Positions 6,512 through 10,736 of a DNA stretch of 10,736 nt are shown in pieces. The DNA is taken from positions 1 through 10,736 of the forward strand of contig NZ_JZWV01000166.1 of assembly GCF_000966975.1 (NCBI RefSeq), given 5' to 3'. Below the pieces are notes generated by a model, which was not told where the DNA came from, did not search any database, and saw nothing but the letters and a program-made list of their open reading frames with translations. The first letter of the stretch is position 1. Each line of letters opens with the position of its first letter. The position numbers were made by a program, and so were the translations under genes. Source of the stretch: Streptomyces katrae (lineage in GTDB: Bacteria > Actinomycetota > Actinomycetes > Streptomycetales > Streptomycetaceae).

Positions 6512-6557
6512 TCTGAGACGCGAAACCCCCCGGAAGGGCCCTCCGCAGGCTCCGTTT

Positions 6558-7454
6558 TCAGGCCGATTCCGCCCTGAGTTCCCTGATCAGAGCCCTTACG
6601 CCAAGAGTGGCTGCAGATTCCGGTGTGGTGACGTATCCCACCTGTCGCACCGGCCCCTGCGGTCCCAGGGCGGCGATTTCGACCGCGTCGGTGGCCTCGC
6701 GCAGCGACAGCTCGGGCATGATCGCCATGCCCAGACCCCGGCCGACCATCGTCAGCACCATCGCGTCGTCCTCGGCCTTGACCGTGGCCGCCGGGATCCA
6801 GTCCTGGGCCGCCCACCACCGGCGGGTGTAGGAGCCGCAGTTCTCGTCCCAGTCCAGCAGGGGCAGCGCCTTCGGGTCCGGGTGCCCGGCGGGGTGCACC
6901 AGGGCGTACGCCTCCCGGGTCAGGACCCCGGTGAGCAGCCCGGGCGGTACGTCGCCGGACGCGCCCAGGGTGGCGATGCCGAGGTCGGCCCGGCCGGCGG
7001 CCACCTCCCCGGCCGTCCCGGCGCCGAGCTCGCGCACCACCCGGACCTCGGGCCGCAGCCCCGGGTGCAGGGCGGCCAGGCGCTCCAGCGCGGGCGGCAG
7101 CAGGTGCAGGGCCGCGCTGCGGAAGGCGGCGATGCGCAGGGTCCCCTCCAGGGCGCCGCCCGCCGTTCCCCCGCCGGAGGCGGCCCGCCCGGCGGCGCGG
7201 GCCTCCGCGCCGAGGGCCTCGTACAGCCGCAGGATGCGCCGGCCCAGGGCCACGGCCCGCTCCCCCGCCGGGGTGGGGCTGGCACCGGAGCGGCCGCGCT
7301 CGAAGAGCACCGTGCCGACCTTGCCCTCGCTGCCGCGCACCGAGTGCGAGACGGCCGACTGGCTGATGCCGAGCCGGCTCGCCGCGGCGGAGAAGCCGCC
7401 CGTCTCGGCGACGGCGACCAGCACCCGGAGTTCCTGCGGGGCGAGCTCGGTCAC
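6558..7454 (-). CDS. LysR-family transcriptional regulator
   Basis: DNA-binding regulator of 298 residues, the usual LysR size. An N-terminal winged helix-turn-helix (about residues 3-62) includes AVAETGGFSAAASRLGISQSAVSHSV and continues to LFERGRSGASPTPAGE. A ligand-binding domain follows from about residue 105 (TLRIAAFRSAALHLLPPAL) to near the end, with the typical GLGMAIMPELSL late in it. GTG 7454 was chosen because GAGG lies 9 nt upstream; an in-frame ATG at 7487 lies inside the likely operator. In the HTH, VRGSEGKVG has serine where leucine is usual (VRxLE), an odd but tolerable change. It is divergent from the MDR reductase at 7554, 99 bp away, the classic arrangement for a LysR gene and its target. 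Effector unknown; an electrophilic or alkenal-type compound is a guess from the target. Weak hairpin at about 6531-6545 may end the gene. Confidence 0.92.
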   Translation of the reverse strand: MTELAPQELRVLVAVAETGGFSAAASRLGISQSAVSHSVRGSEGKVGTVLFERGRSGASPTPAGERAVALGRRILRLYEALGAEARAAGRAASGGGTAGGALEGTLRIAAFRSAALHLLPPALERLAALHPGLRPEVRVVRELGAGTAGEVAAGRADLGIATLGASGDVPPGLLTGVLTREAYALVHPAGHPDPKALPLLDWDENCGSYTRRWWAAQDWIPAATVKAEDDAMVLTMVGRGLGMAIMPELSLREATDAVEIAALGPQGPVRQVGYVTTPESAATLGVRALIRELRAESA

Positions 7455-7472
7455 TGGGTTCCACCTCGGTGT

Positions 7473-7507
7473 ATGAGCCGCGCTCATGGATGCGCGGCTT
7501 CCATGAG
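7473..7507. promoter_or_regulatory. LysR-type operator between the regulator and the reductase
   Basis: ATGAGC-CGC-GCTCAT (7473-7487) is a perfect dyad with the T-N11-A spacing of LysR boxes (T7474, A7486). A second dyad, CATGGA-N9-TCCATG (7485-7505), overlaps it and carries a further ATGAG half-site at 7503-7507. The arrangement of a strong site with an adjacent weaker one fits recognition and activation sites upstream of the + gene. Confidence 0.6.
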
Positions 7508-7540
7508 GGCAACCCCCTGCCCGGCCCGGGGATTCCTTCC

Positions 7541-7546
7541 TACGGT
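7541..7546 (+). promoter_or_regulatory. -10 box placing a leaderless start for the reductase
   Basis: TACGGT lies 7 nt before ATG 7554, so RNA would begin at or next to the start codon. No ribosome-binding site precedes the ATG, which agrees. No good -35 is seen about 17 nt upstream, consistent with activation by LysR. Confidence 0.5.
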
Positions 7547-7553
7547 CTTCGCC

Positions 7554-8556
7554 ATGACCACGAACACCGCTTACGCCGTGCACCAGATCGCCCGCCCGGC
7601 CGGATTCCCCGTCGCCTCCGACTTCACGTACGTCTCCTCGACCGTCCCCGAACCCGCCCCCGGCACCGCCCTGGTGGAGAACCTGCTGCTGTCGGTGGAC
7701 CCGTACCACCGAGGGCTGATGGACGGCGGCGAGGGCGGCTTCGAGCTGAACGCCCCGCTGGAGGGCCGGTCGGTGGGCCGGGTGCTCGCCTCCCGCGACC
7801 CGGGCCTGCGGGAGGGGGACCTGGTCTTCCACCGGGCCGGCTGGCGCACCCACGCCCTGGTCACCCTGGGCGTCGACGGCACCCGCAAGCTCCGCGGCCA
7901 CGAGGGGATCCCGCTGGAGGCCTACCTGTCCATCCTGGGCGGCACGGGCCTGACCGCGTACGCCGCCCTCACCCGGACGGCGGCCCTCCGCGAGGGCGAG
8001 GACCTCTTCGTCTCCGCCGCCGCGGGCGGCGTCGGCACCGCCACCGGGCACCTCGCCCGGCTGCCGGATCATCGGCAGCGCGGGCTCGGCGGCGAAGGTC
8101 GCCCACCTCACCGGGACCCTCGGCTTCGACGCCGCCTTCGACTACCACGACGGCCCGGTCGGCGAGCAGCTGGCGCAGGCCGCCCCGGACGGGATCGACG
8201 TGTACGTGGACAACGTGGGCGGGGACCACCTGGAGGGGGCCATCGACTCCCTGCGCGAGTACGGGCGGATCGCCTGGGTCGGCGCGATCTCGATGTACAA
8301 CGGCGACCGCTCCCCGGCCGCGCCCCGCAACCTCTTCGAGGTGGTGCACAAGTCCCTGCGCCTGGAAGGCGTATTGGTTCGAAACCACACCAATCTGCAG
8401 GACGAGCTGGAGGACTTCGTGGTCCCGCACCTGCGCAGCGGCCGGGTCGGCACCGACACCACCGTTGTCCAGGGCTTCGACCGCACGGTGGAGGCGTTCC
8501 TGGGCATGCTGCACGGCGAGAACCTGGGCAAGATGCTGGTCCGCACGACCGGTTGA
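7554..8556 (+). pseudogene. NADP-dependent MDR oxidoreductase (2-alkenal/quinone reductase type), frameshifted
   Basis: Zinc-free medium-chain reductase, expected to reduce double bonds of alkenals or related enones with NADPH in the cytoplasm. The first frame, from ATG 7554, reads through LLLSVDPYHRGLM and ILGGTGLTAYAAL to SAAAGGVGTATGHLARL, ending at about 8063. The Rossmann segment resumes in a different frame at about 8065 as RIIGSAGSAAKVAHLTG, then FDYHDGPVGEQL, DVYVDNVGGDHLEGAI and LGKMLVRTTG to TGA 8554-8556. Between ARL and RIIG the family normally has about four residues (LGAG-like), so about 11 nt appear deleted near 8064; restoring them gives 337 residues, a normal length. As written the protein would lose its cofactor domain. 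The catalytic N-terminal half and C-terminal half are otherwise well conserved, so the lesion is recent or an error. Family secure; substrate not readable. Confidence 0.85.
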
Positions 8557-8572
8557 TACCGGCCACCCGGAT

Positions 8573-8579
8573 GTTCACC
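8573..8579 (+). promoter_or_regulatory. PHO-box-like half-site upstream of the phospholipase
   Basis: GTTCACC matches all seven positions of the direct repeat unit recognised by streptomycete PhoP. The next units at 11-nt spacing are poor, and an upstream GGCCACC (8561-8567) is a 5/7 match at 12-nt spacing. Position, 97 nt before the start, suits a promoter; phosphate control of phospholipase C makes sense. A weak TAGACC at 8600-8605 might be a -10. The nearby GCGGCGGCCGCCGC (8609-8622) is a loopless palindrome of unknown value. Confidence 0.35.
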
Positions 8580-8675
8580 GTTTTCTTACTGCACGGATGT
8601 AGACCTTTGCGGCGGCCGCCGCCACGCTTGCCGACGATGTGCCAGCGGGGCACGCGAGTTGGAGGCGAGCAGCCA

Positions 8676-10706
8676 GTGACACCCATCAGCCGCAGGGGTT
8701 TCGTGGGGATCGGCGCCGGGCTCGTGGCGGGGGCGGCCCTGCCCGCCGCCCTGCCCACGACGGCCGCCGCGGCCGCGGCGACGGGCACCATCACCGATGT
8801 GAAGCACGTGGTGATCCTGATGCAGGAGAACCGCAGCTTCGACCACTACTTCGGCAAGCTCAAGGGCGTCCGCGGCTTCGGCGACCGCGCCGGCGGCAAC
8901 ATCCCGGGCGGCTGGGGCACGTTCAACCAGCCGAACTGGGGCGGCCGGCAGTACCCGTGGAGGCTCTCCGCCACCCCGTCGGCGGGCGGCGCCGACAGCG
9001 AGACCCTGGCCCAGTGCACCGGCGACCTCCCGCACAGCTGGACCTCGCAGCACGCCGCCTGGAACGGCGGGCGGATGGACAACTGGGTCGCCGGCGTCGG
9101 CAAGACCCACACCCTCGGCCACCTGGAGCGCGCCGACATCCCCTTCCACTACGGGCTCGCCGACAACTACACCATCTGCGACGCCTACTTCTGCTCCACC
9201 CTCAGCGCCACCGGCCCGAACCGCACCTTCCTGTGGAGCGGCAAGGTGGACGCGGGCAGCAAGGACGGCGGCGAGGAGTCCGGGCTGACCTGGGAGACGT
9301 ACGCGGAGGCCCTCCAGCGGGCCGGGATGACCTGGAAGGTCTACCAGAACGCCCAGGACAACTACGGGGACAACGGCCTCGCCTACTTCAAGAAGTTCAC
9401 CGACGCCAAGCCCGGCGACCCGCTGTGGGACCGGGGCATGGCCTCCGTGCCCCGGGTCACCGGCTCCACCCCGGACGACATCGCGGCCGCGATCCGCGCG
9501 GACGTGGTCGCCGGGACCCTGCCACAGGTGTCCTGGGTGGTGGCGAGCGAGGCCTTCTCGGAGCACCCGTACGCCCCGCCCGGCGACGGCGCGCACTTCG
9601 TGGACCTGGTCTACCGCGCGCTCGCCGCGAACCCCGAGGTCTTCGACTCCACGGTCCTCTTCCTCAACTACGACGAGAACGACGGCTTCTTCGACCACGT
9701 CGCCCCGCCGGTCGCCCCGCCCGGCACCCCGGACGAGTACATCGACGGCGTCCCGATCGGACTGGGCTTCCGCGTCCCCATGCTGGTGATGTCCCCGTGG
9801 ACCCGGGGCGGCTGGGTCAGCTCGGAGGTCTTCGACCACACCTCGGTGCTCCGCTTCATGGAGCGGTGGACGACCGCCCTGGGCACCCCCGCCCTCTGCC
9901 CCAACATCAGCGCCTGGCGCCGCAAGGTGGTCGGCGACCTGACGGGCGTCTTCGACTTCGCGCACCCGGTGTACGGGGTGCCCGCCGGGCTGCCCTCCAC
10001 GGCGAAGGTCATCGGCCAGTCCACCTGCGGCCCCCTGCCCAACCCCTCCCCCCAGGACAACGCCCTGCCCGTCCAGGAGTCCGGAACCCGCCCCGCCCGC
10101 GCCCTCCCCTACCAGGTGAACGGCAACCTGGACCGCTTCGAGTTCGGGCCGATGGGCAAGATCCTGGCCTGGTTCTCGATGACCAACCAGGGCCCGCAGG
10201 CCAGGCAGGCGGCCCACTTCTCGATCCACCCGCACCAGTACCGGGACACGGCCGCCTGGCAGTACACGGTGGACCCCGGCGCCACCGCGTCCGACTACTT
10301 CTCGATCGGGCTGGGCGCCGGATCGGGCAAGTACGACATCTCGATGTACGGCCCGAACCGCTTCCTGCGCCGCTTCATCGGCGACGCCACGAGGCCCGGC
10401 AAGGACCTGGAGGTCGCCGCCCGCTACGCCGTGGAGTCGGGCACCGGCAAGATGGCGATCTGGTTCAAGATGACCAACGCCTCGGCCTCGCCGGTCACCT
10501 TCACGATCCGCTCCAACGCCTACCGCTCCGACGGCCCCTGGACCTACACGGTCCCGGCGAACTCCTCGCGCGAGGACTTCTTCAACGCGGTGGCCTACAA
10601 CAAGGGCTGGTACGACTTCACGATCCTGAGCGACTCCGACGGCACCTGGTCCCGCCGCTACACGGGCCACATCGAAACGGGCACGGCGAGCATCACGGGC
10701 TCCTGA
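8676..10706 (+). CDS. Tat-exported phosphocholine-type phospholipase C
   Basis: Predicted secreted phosphoesterase that hydrolyses phosphatidylcholine or related lipids to diacylglycerol and a phosphorylated head group. GTG 8676 has GGAGG 10 nt upstream and gives 676 residues. The N-terminus ISRRGFVGIG is a twin-arginine signal followed by an Ala-rich hydrophobic stretch; cleavage is likely near residue 35. The phosphoesterase domain (about 42-470) shows VVILMQENRSFDHYFG with E51/N52, TGPNRTFLWSG, SEHPYAPPGDG and NYDENDGFFDHV, typical of the non-hemolytic bacterial PLC family. Two consecutive C-terminal domains (about 480-575 and 580-670), each ending in a Tyr-Asp-(Ile/Phe) strand followed by a PNRFLRRFIGD or TWSRRYTGH end, are the paired PLC C-terminal domains of this family. 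Export folded is consistent with metal cofactors. No lesion is visible, unlike the gene upstream. A PHO-like site lies upstream. Extension further upstream in frame is not supported. Exact substrate (choline versus other head groups) is uncertain. Confidence 0.93.
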   Translation: MTPISRRGFVGIGAGLVAGAALPAALPTTAAAAAATGTITDVKHVVILMQENRSFDHYFGKLKGVRGFGDRAGGNIPGGWGTFNQPNWGGRQYPWRLSATPSAGGADSETLAQCTGDLPHSWTSQHAAWNGGRMDNWVAGVGKTHTLGHLERADIPFHYGLADNYTICDAYFCSTLSATGPNRTFLWSGKVDAGSKDGGEESGLTWETYAEALQRAGMTWKVYQNAQDNYGDNGLAYFKKFTDAKPGDPLWDRGMASVPRVTGSTPDDIAAAIRADVVAGTLPQVSWVVASEAFSEHPYAPPGDGAHFVDLVYRALAANPEVFDSTVLFLNYDENDGFFDHVAPPVAPPGTPDEYIDGVPIGLGFRVPMLVMSPWTRGGWVSSEVFDHTSVLRFMERWTTALGTPALCPNISAWRRKVVGDLTGVFDFAHPVYGVPAGLPSTAKVIGQSTCGPLPNPSPQDNALPVQESGTRPARALPYQVNGNLDRFEFGPMGKILAWFSMTNQGPQARQAAHFSIHPHQYRDTAAWQYTVDPGATASDYFSIGLGAGSGKYDISMYGPNRFLRRFIGDATRPGKDLEVAARYAVESGTGKMAIWFKMTNASASPVTFTIRSNAYRSDGPWTYTVPANSSREDFFNAVAYNKGWYDFTILSDSDGTWSRRYTGHIETGTASITGS

Positions 10707-10707
10707 C

Positions 10708-10736
10708 CCCGGTTCCGCCCGCAGCCGGGTGGGGTC
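10708..10736 (+). terminator. Possible terminator after the phospholipase
   Basis: Right after the stop, ACCCCGG-type sequence and the closing CCGGGTGGGGT can pair imperfectly with a bulge. The window ends here, so the stem may be incomplete. Weak call. Confidence 0.3.

Noticed and set aside
8549..8562. Hairpin CCGGT-TGAT-ACCGG over the reductase stop
   Set aside because: Only a 5-bp stem; too weak to call a terminator.
8609..8622. Palindrome GCGGCGGCCGCCGC before the phospholipase
   Set aside because: Simple GC-rich loopless sequence; common by chance here, no support as an operator or terminator.
6882..8675. Very long upstream extension of the phospholipase frame
   Set aside because: It runs antisense to the LysR gene, then through the first frame of the reductase and its frameshift. 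The Tat signal and GGAGG place the start at 8676.
8586..10670. Minus-strand open frame of 694 codons
   Set aside because: Antisense shadow of the phospholipase gene, low-complexity translation and no ribosome-binding site.
1..10736. tRNA, rRNA, CRISPR, transposase, phage or toxin-antitoxin genes
   Set aside because: No direct repeats with spacers, transposase motifs or tRNA cloverleaf seen; nothing to support any.

Overview
High-GC DNA (GTG starts, G/C-biased third codon positions, terminators that are long hairpins without T-tracts, a Tat-exported enzyme) that points to a streptomycete chromosome. The gene set (fused urease gamma/beta, urease alpha, ilvE, leuB) recalls the S. coelicolor SCO5522-SCO5526 neighbourhood from memory; no search was run. 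Most of the window is ordinary core metabolism. The unusual parts are three broken reading frames and several unexplained regulatory-looking elements.

Layout. 1-1342 (-): a urease operon, ureAB (fused gamma+beta, frameshifted at its linker) followed with a 4-nt overlap by the first 199 codons of a divergent ureC that runs off the left edge. 1343-1497: divergent control region with two dyads sharing a GAG-N5-CTC core. 1498-2948 (+): an NCS1-family (cytosine/purine/hydantoin-type) permease whose stop codon is put out of frame by a short repeat. 2965-2995: perfect bidirectional terminator. 3001-3432 (-): small lipoprotein. 3689-4774 (-): ilvE with its own terminator. 4999-6039 (-): leuB with its own terminator. 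6167-6298 (-): a 43-residue protein missed by long-ORF searches, with a strong ribosome-binding site in a hairpin loop and a structured leader. 6558-7454 (-): LysR-type regulator. 7554-8556 (+): divergently transcribed NADPH-dependent MDR reductase, probably leaderless, broken by a small deletion. 8676-10706 (+): Tat-exported phosphocholine-type phospholipase C, preceded by a PHO-box-like half-site.

How the parts relate. Urease releases ammonia from urea, and the divergent permease may import a nitrogenous base whose breakdown yields urea; the shared dyads make common control plausible. LeuB and IlvE catalyse the oxidative and final transamination steps of branched-chain amino acid synthesis but appear to be separate transcription units, because a strong hairpin follows each. 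The LysR gene probably controls the adjacent reductase through a T-N11-A dyad between them. The phospholipase fits phosphate scavenging.

I found no tRNA, rRNA, CRISPR array, transposase or prophage gene, and no clear novel multi-gene system. The best leads are the three frame lesions (mutation, assembly error or recoding), the atypical urease alpha subunit, the 43-aa gene with its structured leader, and a 16-bp motif repeated in opposite orientation near ilvE and the 43-aa gene.
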